Assembly (NCBI GenBank): GCA_949318235.1
Contig: OX439137.1
Location: 1,295,116-1,359,115 of the forward strand
Length of the DNA stretch: 64,000 nucleotides
DNA from: Ecdyonurus torrentis
Lineage: Eukaryota > Arthropoda > Insecta > Ephemeroptera > Heptageniidae
Direction of reading: 5' to 3'
Numbering within the stretch: position 1 is the first letter of the stretch; every line of letters begins with the position of its first letter. A program made the position numbers and the translations under genes. The notes below the pieces were generated by a model. It was not told the origin of the DNA. It saw nothing but the letters and a program-made list of their open reading frames with translations, and did no database searches. Of the stretch, positions 48,925 through 58,512 are shown in pieces.

Positions 48925-51900
48925 CTGTAACAATAAAAAAGAGAATAAACATATTGTAGTTGCTAACTTGTATACAAAGCAATCAGGGCCGGCTTGGGAG
49001 CTAAAAGTCCGGGCCGGGTACTAAAAGAGAAGGCCCACATAGCAAGGGGGGTCTGGGGGGCGCCAGCCCCCCATTTTGCGCCGAAGATGAAAATTTTTTG
49101 AAAAAGGGGACGTGGCATTTGGGTTTTACGCTAATTTTTAACTAATTTTTTTTACACACTTTTTACAATGTGCGTAAGACTATATTATTTTGAAAAATAA
49201 ATATGCAATGGAACCATGATTAAATTTGATATATTTATAAAATATACGATCTAAATAACCTTCTGCCACCTTAAAAAACTATAAAACAAAAATAGATGAA
49301 TGATGGAAAAAAAATTCTACATTGAAAGAATAATTGCTATAATTAAAATGATTTAAAATTATGCTCAAATATAATATAAAGAAAAAAAAAAAAAAAAAAA
49401 AAAAGATAAGAGGTAGAGGAGAATAGAAATACAAATTTATAATCTAAATTGTAAAGAAAATCAAAAATTTACGGATGGTTTTACTTGAAACTTAGGTTGA
49501 GTTTGAAATCGAGTTGAATCCGAAAACAACAAGCCAAAACTTGGTAAAATTGATATTTTAGCCGAAATTAGAAAAAAAACTTACTTCTAACTACATATAC
49601 AAAAATATAGTTTTTTGAAGGCAGTTTAAGTTATAACTTTATTTTTTAAAAATATTAAAAACAATTGATTTTACATGCACTATAAAAGTATAATTGTACT
49701 AACGGGGAAAAAAAAAAAGAAAAAGGTTTTTTTACAATGCATTCTTTTCAATTTCTCTCTCTCTCTCTCTCTCTCTCTTTTCACGAGTCATTTACTCGAA
49801 TTTATAAAAATATATTTTATCATAAATATATAGTTTATTTATAAATGATGTATGAATATATAATTTAATAACTTTGAAAAGTATAATAATTTATTTACAT
49901 ATGTGCAAGAAGTAAAGAGAAAACACACAAATACGAGTCTTAAAAAAGTTAAATCGAAACTAAAATTAAAAACGATGATATAATTTCTTTTCAAATAATA
50001 AAGAAAGTGCGATTTTATTTCAAAAAACCTTTAAACCTATATTATTATTATTATTATTTTTAAAAATTATTGTTACATAATTCTTTTCTTATCTGAACCA
50101 GATGCCCGCAAAAGCAAAGCCCGGGGAATAAGGCCTTAAACCCATAGACCACATAAAACAACAATTTACCAGAATGCTAATGTAGCCCCACGAGAGAGCG
50201 TGATAAAACTGTAAAGTATGCAAGTTGCGTGACTATTCATGTTTATGACGTCAGAAACATGCAAAAATTAGTATGAAAATGTTGTGTGGGTTGCATAAAT
50301 CGAATTTTTTGATCACTGCTACGGAGCTACAGTTTGGTTTTGAGACAAACTATAAATCCCATCCAGTGTTTTGTGATATAAATGCTTATGTTTTTATCTG
50401 GTCTATTCTTTTAATGTCAAGCCGGCCCAAATTCATATAAAATTTGGTTGCCTCGCAATGATATGTGGGCTGCATTTTTTTCCATGCTACAATAAAAAAA
50501 TGTGCATTCACAAGTAATTTGTAAGCATGCATCATTAGAATAAATTCTTATTATACAAAATTAAAATGAAGATGCGGCAAAATTTTAAAAAAAAATGTTC
50601 TTCTACCCCCCCCCCCCCCACTTTTTTTTTTTTTTTTTTTTTTTGCTGAAGAGAGAGCCAAAAGGCCCGCAAAGTCAAAAGCCCGGGCTGGGATCCTTGC
50701 CTAAGGCATTATGCTAAGCCGGCTACTGAAGCTGCTAACTTGTATACAAATCAATATTAATTGATGTTAGCAGCTTCAGTAGCCAGTTCAATGTAATCAG
50801 CTCGTCACCAGGATTACATTGAACTGGCTACTGAAGCTGCTAACTTGTATACAAATCAATATTGATTGATGTTAGCAACTTCAGTAGCCAGTTCAATGTA
50901 ATCAGCTCGTCACCAGGATTACATTGAACTGGCTACTGAAGCTGCTAACTTGTATACAAATCAATATTAATTGATGTTAGCAACTTCAGTAGCCAGTTCA
51001 ATGTAATCAGCTCGTCACCAGGATTACATTGAACTGGCTACTGATTAAGCTGCTAACTTGTATACAAATCAATATTGATTGATGTTAGCAGCTTCAGTAG
51101 CCAGTTCAATGTAATCAGCTCGTCACCAGGATTACATTGAACTGGCTACTGAAGCTGCTAACTTGTATACAAATCAATATTGATTGATGTTAGCAGCTTC
51201 AGTAGCCAGTTCAATGTAATCAGCTTGTCACCAGGATTACATTGAACTGGCTACTGAAGCTGCTAACTTGTATACAAATCAATATTAATTGATGTTAGCA
51301 ACTTCAGTAGCCAGTTCAATGTAATCAGCTCGTCACCAGGATTACATTGAACTGGCTACCAAGGCTGCTAGTATCAATCATGATTGAGTTTCCCATCACC
51401 CAGAGAGCCGCCAGAAAGTATATTTACTAGATGAGTTGTAAAAAACTCGAAACTTTTTTAGCCCGGTTTGACTTGAAACCCAGAGGTTTAGCTTAAAATT
51501 GAAAAACGAGCCAAAGCTCTGAAGGCTCGATATTTGAGCCGTAGTTTGTAAGCCAGCTTTCGAGGCTACGAAGAAAAACGCTTAATTTTCATTACAAAAT
51601 ATTGTTTTTTTAAGGACAAGTCATAGTAAAATAATTTTTAATAATATTTTAAACAGCCTGTTTTTTCATGATAGAATATTAAAAACTCCATTTTAAACAA
51701 AAATTATAAAGTTTTTTCTTTACTTTATGCAAAATTTTAATAAACTCGATTTATTTTCAAAAGTTCGTTTTGTTTACAAGTCATTCACAAACTTAACTCG
51801 AAATAGCTCGTTTTCAAGCTAAAAGCTCGAAACTTGGGTTGACCATTAAAAAAAAAAAAAAAAAAAAACACGAGCACCCGAAAATTTTGGCCCGGACGGG

Positions 51901-54900
51901 TGCTCGAACTTGTTTAAATTTACAGCTGTAATATTTACCTGCGACGACAGGTCTACGTGGTAGATAGCTCAGAACTTGTTGCTCCGTTAACTTCACCAAC
52001 GATACATTAACAATCTTAAGATCATATTTGTCAGTCGAGTCCTCTACCTCTTCTTCGCAAGTCAGGTCAATAACTTCAATCTTAGGCGTCAATGGCGTTG
52101 ACGGAACCGTCGTCGATTGAGTTGACTGTAGTGGAGTCAATTGAAGAGAGTTGACAGTTTTAGATGATTTGATAGAAGATTCAGTTTGAATTGACTGTAA
52201 AATTGATGACTCAAATTGATAATTAGTCCTTGAAGTTGATGTTTCTGGAGTCAATTGACTTGAATTGATCGGAGAATTAATTTCAGTTGGTTGTGTAATT
52301 GACGGATTTAATTGACAATTAATCAACTGATTTTGGGTCAATTGAAAATTCTGAATAACATTTGATTCAGTTGATTTACCAGAAATGATTGGAAATCTAC
52401 TTGATGGAATTAATGAAATCAATGGATTAAAAGTCAATTCAGTTGATTTGCAAGAAATTACCCTTGGAGTATATTGAATTTTACTTGAATTTACTAAGGA
52501 AATATCTTGAATTGTAGGTGCAATTGACGGATCTAATTGACTATTAGTCAATTCAGTTGATTTAAGTGAATTGACTACAAAATTTTGAGGGATGTTTGAA
52601 TTGACATGAAAATCAGTTTGAAATGGATTTGAAACTGTAGTAATTGACTGTTCTAATTGATTAATCAATTCAATTGACTTTTCTAATTGCTGATAAATTA
52701 ATTCAATTGACTGTGTTGAATGGGCAGAAGAATTATTTGAATTTTTATCAGAAACTGTTACGATATTTCCATGTTTGATAATTTGATCAAATAAGACGTG
52801 AGCTTTCTTGGTTCTTTCTTGAAAGTTGTTCCATTTGCTCAAAATCTCAATGCACAGGTGGCACACGTAATGAGGCAGGTCTTCTTTAACCTGCAAAATA
52901 ATAGAACATAAAGAATTAGTATTGATTTGTATACAAGTTAGCAGCTTCAGTAGCCAGTTCAATGTAATCCTGGTGACGAGCTGATTACATTGCACTGGCT
53001 ACTGAAGCTGCTAACATCAATCAATATTGATTTGTATACAAGTTAGCAGCTTCAGTAGCCAGTGCAATGTAATCCTGGTGACGAGCTGATTACATTGAAC
53101 TGGCTACTGAAGCTGCTAACATCAATCAATATTGATTTGTATACAAGTTAGCAGCTTTAGTAGCCAGTTCAATGTAATCCTTGTGACGAGCTGATTACAT
53201 TGAACTGGCTACTAAAGCTGCTAACATCAATCAATATTGATTTGTATATAAGTTAGCAGCTTCAGTAGCCAGTTCAATGTAATCCTGGTGACGAGCTGAT
53301 TACATTGAACTGGCTACTGAAGCTGCTAACATCAATCAATATTGATTTAGATACAAGTTAGCAGCTTCAGCTTTTTTTATCATTTAGAATACTAGAATGA
53401 TAATTACCATACCTTATTATCCATGAATTCGAAAAAAATTTTTTTTTTTTTTTTTTCATATTGACTGTTATTTCACGTATCTGACGTCACAATATACCGA
53501 TGGGGCCGTGATAGGGGTAAAGAACTTGAGGGGGGGGCTTAAATTTATCACGTGACCAGAGCGGTGACTAGAGACTGGATTTTCAGGTGATCACCTTTTT
53601 GTTGCTATGAATAATGTTCCTTTTTTATAAGAATGTCCACGAAGTAGCAAATTTCGAACCGTTTGAGATCAACTTTTTTTTTTTTTCACCTTTTTTTAGG
53701 TTTTCACTTTTTTTCAACTTTTTTCACTTTTTTTAGGTTTTATCACCTTTTCATCACCTTTTTTCACCTTTTCATCAATTTTTTTCACCTAAATGAGTAT
53801 TTTTTTTTTTAAGAATTAATAAAATTAATTACGTTTAAAAAAATAATTAGAAAATAGTTGGTAGAGATTAGAGCACGTTGAATTGAAAATTAATAAAACG
53901 CGAAAATTCTCTAATTTAAATAGTAAATTGGGACTAGGGATGCAAATCATGCTAGCTTGCGCTAGATAAAAATAGACGTTAAAAGGGATGAGGGGTACAG
54001 TGTCAATGTAAAATACGATATACCTAACATCTCACGTTCTCACACTACATCAAAGGCACAACATTATAAAACAGCATCAGACTTACTCTTTGCCTTAGAC
54101 CGGTTTCGTCCTTTACCTAGGACTCATCAGTAAGGCTCGGCAGAGAGCTCTGTACAGCTAGAGATGGCTCACACCACATCTGCTAACTGACTGAGCTGAG
54201 GAAGCAAGTGGCAGCCGCGTTTTTATACGCGATGCCCCCGCAGCTGCTCGCGCTGATTGGTTGAACAATCGCGCGCGCAAACCCGGCTTGCTATTTAAAA
54301 CCTCTCATCCTCACACTGTAATATAATATTGTGCACTAAGAGTGATGCAAGACTGGCTGCCAGCAAGCCACATGTGCCCTCCCTCACTTCCTAGAGTTCC
54401 CCAACTCCAGAAAGTTCGCGAGAGCAATGCGCCTGCCGGCCGCCTGTATCGTGATTAAGCTAGTTACATCGTTTAATATATTGACACCGGGGTAGGAAAA
54501 GTAAAAAGGTGATAGAAATAGGAGAGATAGGATAAAAATATATGCGCTTTGGCATATTTTAATTTAATTAATTTAGTACGTGCTCTTATTGGCGTTGGCA
54601 AGTAAAAGGGCCGAGAATACAATATAAATGAAAGAATCTTATTTACAAAAGCTTAAATATTAAAACAAAAAGATCGACATTGCGATAAATATAATATATA
54701 TGAAAAAACCAACGCGGTTTTTTACCTAAATTTTTTAAAACAGAGATTCATTGTATGCCATCAAATTTAACAAATTTAACTGACGACAATCTGGAGATGA
54801 TTGTCGTATGTAACTGCAACATAAATAAACTGGGTGAAGAAATTGACATGGAAACACTGATTGAGAGGGTGAAGATGAGGAGGAAGAAGAAAAAGATGAG

Positions 54901-55927
54901 GCAGAAGACGAAGAAATGAATGTGCAAATTTGCCTCTATTTGTCTATTTGTTTCCTTTAAATATAGTATTACAATGAATTTTTTGTTGTTGTTGTTGTAG
55001 TTTGTACTTGTAACCACAAAATACCTGTAGACAGTATAGCATACACTAAAAAAAAAAAATTTATTTATTTATTTTTTTACTTTTTTAAAAAATTTATCAC
55101 CTTTTTTCTGAATTCATCACCTTTTTTCAGGTTTTATCACCTTTTTTCACCTTCTTTGAGCAAAAAAATCACCTATTTTAGACACTTTTTTACCAAAATT
55201 TTCACCTAAAAATCCGGTCTCTAGTGGTTACTGTGATTGACGGTGGTACATTGTGATGTTAGATACGTGATATAACCAATAAAATAAATACAAAATCAAC
55301 ATGTTGGTGTCTAATTCATGGATAATAAGGTATGGTAATTATCAATCTAGTATTCTAAATGATAAAAAAAAAATATATATCAAGGGCTTTAAAAGCTTGA
55401 ATTTTAAATACGTGAGAAAAATAACAAAATTTACTGATTTTTCAAAGTTTGTCCTATACTGAGCAATGTTATTTATATCTGCAACATGGCGTCCAAGCAA
55501 AAATAGACCCTTTGCGCTTTGCCGCCATGTTTGTGGTGCCTAATACATTGTCCAGCATAGGGGAAACATAATTTCTACTAATTTTTAACATAGAAACAGT
55601 TTATTTCAACTGAACAAATTTTGTGATATCCTTGTAGCTTATTGGGAGCTACAAATTAGGCTTTGATTGAGTTTTGAAGTTTCTTTTACTATTAAAAATA
55701 TAAAAATTACGTTTCCCCTATGCTGGCCTATGTATTCCTGACCAACAAAATGGCGGCTCTTAAATATGAGTGAAAACTGTCTATAAGAAGTTATTCTTCA
55801 AGTAACATTTTCTCACCTCTATATTGAAATGTTGTATGGCCCATTTCAAGCAATCTGGGGAGGGAAATCTCAAGTCTTCAGCCAAGGAGAAAGTGAACGA
55901 TTCTGCACACATACGACACAGCGCCAT
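46580..55927 (-). CDS. ZAD-C2H2 zinc-finger protein gene (three coding exons)
   Basis: Predicted spliced CDS: exon 1 55927-55817, exon 2 52890-51939, exon 3 48924-46580. Junctions use GT-AG signals and the phases match (phase 0 between exons 1 and 2, phase 1 between 2 and 3), giving 1135 aa. The product has an N-terminal ZAD built from CRMC (residues 4-7) and CHLC in exon 2, a long S/T/N/Q-rich linker, eight C2H2 fingers, a repetitive linker, and seven more fingers. ZAD-C2H2 proteins are nuclear DNA-binding regulators; ZADs usually mediate dimerisation. The linker holds VIDLTCEEEVED (about 310-321), a good SUMO-interaction motif. Fingers have H-x4-H spacing and lack TGEKP linkers. Exon 1 opens with ATG directly after an acceptor-like TATCTTTCAG, so a 5' non-coding exon probably lies upstream. 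Target genes cannot be inferred. Confidence 0.9.
48984..50720. mobile_element. hAT-like element in intron 2
   Basis: Left end CAGGGCCGGCTTGGGAGC with GGCGCCAGCCCCC just inside; right end, complemented, about AGCCGGCTTAGCATAATGCC. It carries a nested MITE-C, poly-A runs, a (CT)n tract (49757-49781) and a C-run with a T-run near 50609-50645. It sits between a remnant of the 105-bp palindromic repeat (48955-48983) and the main array from 50721. No clear 8-bp duplication is readable, possibly because the array around it rearranged. It is non-coding. Confidence 0.6.
50142..50410 (+). mobile_element. MITE-C copy, nested in intron 2 element
   Basis: Begins CCATAGACCACATAAAACAA and ends CTGGTCTATTCTTTTA; TAGACCA/TGGTCTA are its inverted ends. 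The body contains GTTTATGACGTCA and GATCACTGCTACGGAGCTAC. It is about 90% like 59966-60298, which is longer by an internal segment. Confidence 0.8.
50721..51362. repeat. 105-bp palindromic repeat array, intron 2
   Basis: Six units of 105 bp (one with a 4-bp insertion). Each has a 33-bp stem arm GTTAGCAGCTTCAGTAGCCA...ATGTAATC, the 13-nt loop AGCTCGTCACCAG, and the complementary arm. A 26-bp spacer follows made of two further palindromes, TTGTATACAA and AATCAATATTGATT. Loop orientation here is opposite to that of the arrays at 52921 and 55946. The hAT-like element now separates the array from exon 3, but a remnant remains 35 nt from that exon. Confidence 0.95.
51939..52890 (-). CDS. ZAD-C2H2 gene exon 2: second half of ZAD plus linker
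   Basis: Acceptor TTCTATTATTTTGCAG ahead of GTTAAAGAAGACC; donor GTCGTCGCAG before GTAAATATT. It encodes VKEDLPHYVCHLCIEIL, which supplies the second Cys pair of the ZAD, and then NFQERTKKAHVLFDQII, the long helix typical of the domain. A low-complexity linker follows, rich in Ser, Thr, Asn and Gln with repeated STELT, SIEL and QLEQSI-type phrases. Near the end comes KIEVIDLTCEEEVED, a hydrophobic core plus acidic stretch fitting a SUMO-interaction motif. The sequence upstream of the acceptor in the same raw frame (from 52995) lies in a repeat array and is intronic. Confidence 0.9.
52921..53371. repeat. 105-bp palindromic repeat array, intron 1
   Basis: Four full units starting at 52921, 53026, 53131 and 53236, exactly 105 bp apart, plus a partial fifth from 53341. 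The loop reads CTGGTGACGAGCT. The array begins about 28 nt upstream of the exon 2 acceptor on the gene strand. In the third unit both stem arms carry matching changes (GCTTTAG opposite CTAAAGC). Confidence 0.95.
54091..54138 (-). ncRNA. Hammerhead ribozyme motif (type I)
   Basis: On the minus strand the order is: GCCTTA (stem I strand), CTGATGA (catalytic core), GTCC-TAGGTAAA-GGAC (4-bp stem II with 8-nt loop), GAAA (second core box), CCGGTC (minimal stem III ending in a GTC cleavage triplet), then TAAGGC, which pairs perfectly with GCCTTA to close stem I. Every conserved core position of the hammerhead is present. The self-complementary ACCGGT stem III is the minimal form known from retroelement-associated hammerheads such as those of Penelope-like elements, which often need dimers for efficient cleavage. 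It lies in intron 1 of the zinc-finger gene on the same strand, about 55 nt downstream of a probable transcription start. Activity is inferred. Confidence 0.82.
54186..54260 (-). promoter_or_regulatory. TATA/CCAAT promoter upstream of the ribozyme
   Basis: On the minus strand a CCAAT box (54260-54256, AACCAATCAG) is followed by TATAAAAA (54227-54220). About 33 nt further comes CTCAGTCAGT, matching the arthropod initiator TCAGT (54194-54186). The spacing fits a Pol II core promoter. Sequence upstream to about 54480 is GC-richer than its surroundings. It probably belongs to a Penelope-like or other retroelement end, but an alternative internal promoter of the host gene is possible. A GTAAGT donor-like site lies about 15 nt after the ribozyme. 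Confidence 0.6.
54755..54919 (+). CDS. Small plus-strand ORF inside hAT-like element
   Basis: Fifty-four codons starting MPSNLTNLTDDNLEMIVV, continuing NKLGEEIDMETLIERV, and ending in a Lys/Arg-rich tail and stop. It looks more protein-like than the surroundings and follows an acceptor-like TTTTTTAAAACAG. The purine-rich tail is open in another frame as an acidic stretch, so a frameshift may have altered the end. It may be a remnant of a transposase exon. I recognise no family, and chance cannot be excluded. Confidence 0.25.
   Translation: MPSNLTNLTDDNLEMIVVCNCNINKLGEEIDMETLIERVKMRRKKKKMRQKTKK
55411..55790. mobile_element. MITE fragments in intron 1, near exon 1
   Basis: 55411-55500 repeats the central to right part of MITE-A (GTTTGTCCTATACTGAGCAATG, split as GTTTGTCCTATA and CTGAGCAATGTTAT). 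55501-55790 is a separate element with inner inverted blocks CCAGCATAGGGGAAACAT and its complement ACGTTTCCCCTATGCTGG and possible outer ends AGACC/GTCT. It ends about 27 bp from the exon 1 donor. Confidence 0.55.
55817..55927 (-). CDS. ZAD-C2H2 gene exon 1: first half of ZAD
   Basis: A 37-codon exon too short for ordinary ORF screens: MALCRMCAESFTFSLAEDL followed by RFPSPDCLKWAIQHFNIE. The Cys pair at residues 4 and 7 is the first ZAD zinc-binding pair. The donor is ATAGAG before GTGAGAAAA. Phase 0 joins it to exon 2 as FNIE-VKED. The acceptor-like TTTTTATCTTTCAG immediately precedes the ATG, so the start may be at the first base of this exon; an upstream coding exon cannot be excluded, but ZADs commonly begin a few residues after Met. 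Confidence 0.88.
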
Positions 55928-55945
55928 CTGAAAGATAAAAACACT

Positions 55946-56245
55946 AAATCAATATTGATTTGTATAGGCAAGTTAGCAGCTTCAGTAGCCAGTGCAATGT
56001 AATCCTGGTGACGAGCTGATTACATTGAACTGGCTACTGAAGTTGCTAACATCAATCAATATTGATTTGTATAGGCAAGTTAGCAGCTTCAGTAGCCAGT
56101 GCAATGTAATCCTGGTGATGAGCTGATTACATTGAACTGGCTACTGAAGTTGCTAACATCAATTAATATTAATTTGTATACAAGTTAGCAGCTTCAGTAG
56201 CCAGTTCAATGTAATCCTGGTGACAAGCTGATTACATTGAACTGC
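55946..56245. repeat. 105-bp palindromic repeat array upstream of exon 1
   Basis: Nearly three units in the same loop orientation as the intron 1 array; two carry an extra GG in TTGTATAGGCAAG. It starts 19 nt upstream of the exon 1 acceptor on the gene strand and ends abruptly in the middle of a stem arm at about 56245. Confidence 0.93.
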
Positions 56246-56306
56246 TATACTGTATATAAAAAAAAAAAGTTCAAAGTTAAATATATTTATTTTACTGATT
56301 TAAAAA

Positions 56307-56490
56307 CAGGTAACGGAACTACCGTTAATATTTGCAGTTCTTAGGAACCGTTCAGAATAAAGGCGTTCAGATTTCAAAAAAAGCTGTTCTCAGAATCGAT
56401 TCTAAAATAAGTTCTGAGCGGTTCCTATAACTTAAAAGAATATATATATATATATTATATATATATATATATATATAAATATATATATAC

Positions 56491-56526
<36 letters not shown>

Positions 56527-56744
56527 TATATTTATGTTTAAAATATTATTCGATAAAAAATGTAACCTGTTTGTTTTTCAGACATTAATGATGCGTAAAA
56601 TGTTTAAATAATGTAAGCATTTTTTTAAAGCCAAAGTTAACGTGTATGTAATCCAAAAGCGGTTTCAGGAATGGTTCTCAAAAAGCGGTTCTTTTGTGGA
56701 ACAGCTTCGAAAACAGTGGTTTACAAAACCGGTTCCGGTCCCTG
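56307..56744. mobile_element. GGAACCG-rich element with internal (TA)n
   Basis: Ends CAGGTAACGGAACTACCG and, complemented from the right, CAGGGACCGGAACCGG are imperfect inverted repeats. GGTTCC/GGAACC motifs crowd both subterminal regions. A TA tract occupies 56441-56530. No target duplication is clear. Confidence 0.5.
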
Positions 56745-56764
56745 CCTAAAACACATACATATAA

Positions 56765-57025
56765 GAGTATGTCTAGTATTCCATAGTTGTGACCTCAGTG
56801 CAGTAGTTTTCTCACAAACACACTAACAAGAGGCTTCTACAATGTTAAATTAGTACATTTTACTGTCTTAAAACATGTAAAAGTATGTCTAGTATTCTAC
56901 ATTTAAATATTTGTGACCTCAGTGCAGTAGTTTTCTTACAAACAAACTTACAAGCTTACAAGAGGCTTCTACAATGTTAAATAAGTACATTTTACTGTCT
57001 TAAAACACGTAAAAGTATGTCTAGT
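56765..57025. repeat. ~120-bp tandem duplication
   Basis: Two copies plus a partial third of a unit with AGTATGTCTAGTATTC, GTGACCTCAGTGCAGTAGTT and AGAGGCTTCTACAATGTTAA, followed by AGTACATTTTACTGTCTTAA. Confidence 0.85.
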
Positions 57026-58512
57026 TTTCTTACAAAATACGATTGAATTTTGCTGTTTAACTATTTATTTTTATTAAATCAATGCCTATTTAACTACATT
57101 TGCTATTAAATCATTCAAAAAGTAACTTTTCATTCAAAATTCTTTCCAAAATAACGGTTAAATTAAAAAATCAAACAGGTGAATCCTAGAAATGCATACA
57201 TGTGCATTGAAGCAGCCAAAGTTTTATTACCTTTTTTAAACTTAAAACTAACAAAAAAAAAGCTTAAATTAATTCCATACCTTAACAATTTAATAAATAG
57301 TCATTTAAAAATGAAATTTCATTGCTAATTTCAAAAATAAATTAAGAAATGCTGTGAAAATCTGTAAATAAAAGCTGAATTCTTTTTTCTATTGTTTTCA
57401 AACAAAAATGGCGTTCAACTGGTTCAACTGACACCATCACCAACTTAATAAAAATTATTTCGTAGTTAAATTTTAAAATTTACTTTTTTATACTTTTATT
57501 TTTATTTTAAAAGCCCATTTTGGGTTAATATTTTTTAAAAACAGGTTAAATTTTTATTTTTACTCCACAGATATCTAAATTTTACCTTAAATTTTGAAAA
57601 TTTAAAATAATTTTACTAGTTTTAAAGAATTACTTCGTTTATTGCCTGCACTGTTTTTGCTAAAATGATCAAAATATTGACCGATGAAGGAACACTGTTA
57701 GGTTGGTATCCCTAACGGAACCGGAATAAGTCACAGAGCCAGTAACCTTGAAAAACACTGCAGCGAACAGCGCCATCTAGTGTTGACAGTCGATATCATT
57801 AGATAAAAACTTGTTTGAACGCCGTCTGGCGCTCAAATCTCCCTTATGCTATTGGTCATCAACGTTCGCGCTCTTTGTGACTTATTCCGGTTCCGTGGCA
57901 AATGAATAACGAAAAGCGAACTTTTATCGGTCAATTACTCAAAATAACTTCAAAGTAGATTTAAAAAATGCTAATTCATGTATGAATTAATTAAAATTAA
58001 ATAACAAATTAAATTATTTAGATTATTAAAACTGAAAACGTTTGTAAAATTTATTATTCTTTTGTTTTTAGGAGTTTTCTCGTAGTTTTCTTGACTAATT
58101 TTTCCCGCCATTTTAAGAAAAACATATGTTTATTTAAAAATATCAACTGAAACTTTGTTATTTTGTTAAAAAGGTAAAATAAATGAAATAAATGGGTGCT
58201 GGAAATCAAAATCAATGTTTAAAATTTTAATTTATCTTCTTGGTATTTCAGATTTGTAGAATAGTGACAGTTTAAAGAAAGCGACTAAAAAATCAATGCT
58301 TGGAGAAAATAATGGTCTTTGGCTAGTTCTGCTTTTTCTTCCAAAGTTCGCTGCAATTTGGGGGTGAGAAATGATTTAAAAGAATAGAAATAAAAACTAG
58401 ATGAATAATAAAGCATATTTAGTAGAAAATGTATTGTAAAATAGGGTGATTATAGTGAAATGCATCACTAAAATTGAAAGTTATTCATTTCATTTCGGTA
58501 CACATATTATGT
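57026..58512. other. AT-rich stretch; one short MITE, no gene
   Basis: Apart from the MITE at 57715-57896 only AT-rich sequence is seen. A short frame on the minus strand (58350-58285) behind a fair acceptor was considered and not called. 58455-58505 recurs at 61768-61818. Confidence 0.5.
57715..57896. mobile_element. 182-bp MITE with ACGGAACCGG ends
   Basis: The terminal inverted repeats ACGGAACCGGAATAAGTCAC are perfect over 20 bp, continuing AGAG/AAAG and GC. The interior contains AGCGCCATCTAGTGTTG. It is too short to code. Superfamily unclear. Confidence 0.8.

Larger units (their letters stand above)
53569..55223. mobile_element. hAT-like element with CACCTTTTTT repeats, nested
   Basis: Inverted ends TAGAGACTGGATTTTCAGG and TAGAGACCGGATTTTTAGG. 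The flanking octamers GCGGTGAC and GTGGTTAC match at six of eight positions, fitting an aged hAT target duplication. Subterminal TTTTTTCACCTTTTTT repeats occur on both sides. Inside are the promoter/ribozyme segment (54090-54260) and a short plus-strand ORF (54755-54919). Confidence 0.7.
53372..55373. mobile_element. Outer inverted-repeat element of intron 1 nest
   Basis: The ends are inverted copies of ATCATTTAGAATACTAGA followed by TGATAATTACCATACCTTAT, with further arm matches (CACGTATCTGACGTCACAAT against the complement of ATTGTGATGTTAGATACGTG). It begins directly at the edge of the 105-bp array. Its centre is interrupted by the hAT element at 53569-55223. It is non-coding. Confidence 0.75.

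Noticed and set aside
50721..51362. Regularly spaced palindromic repeats resembling a CRISPR array
   Set aside because: Units are contiguous 105-bp tandem copies without unique spacers, in a eukaryotic intron.
58285..58350. Minus-strand frame RTLEEKAELAKDHYFLQAL behind an acceptor-like CACCCCCAAATTGCAG
   Set aside because: It has only 21 codons before a stop, another frame is also open, there is no donor or partner exon, and no link to the ZAD gene is visible.
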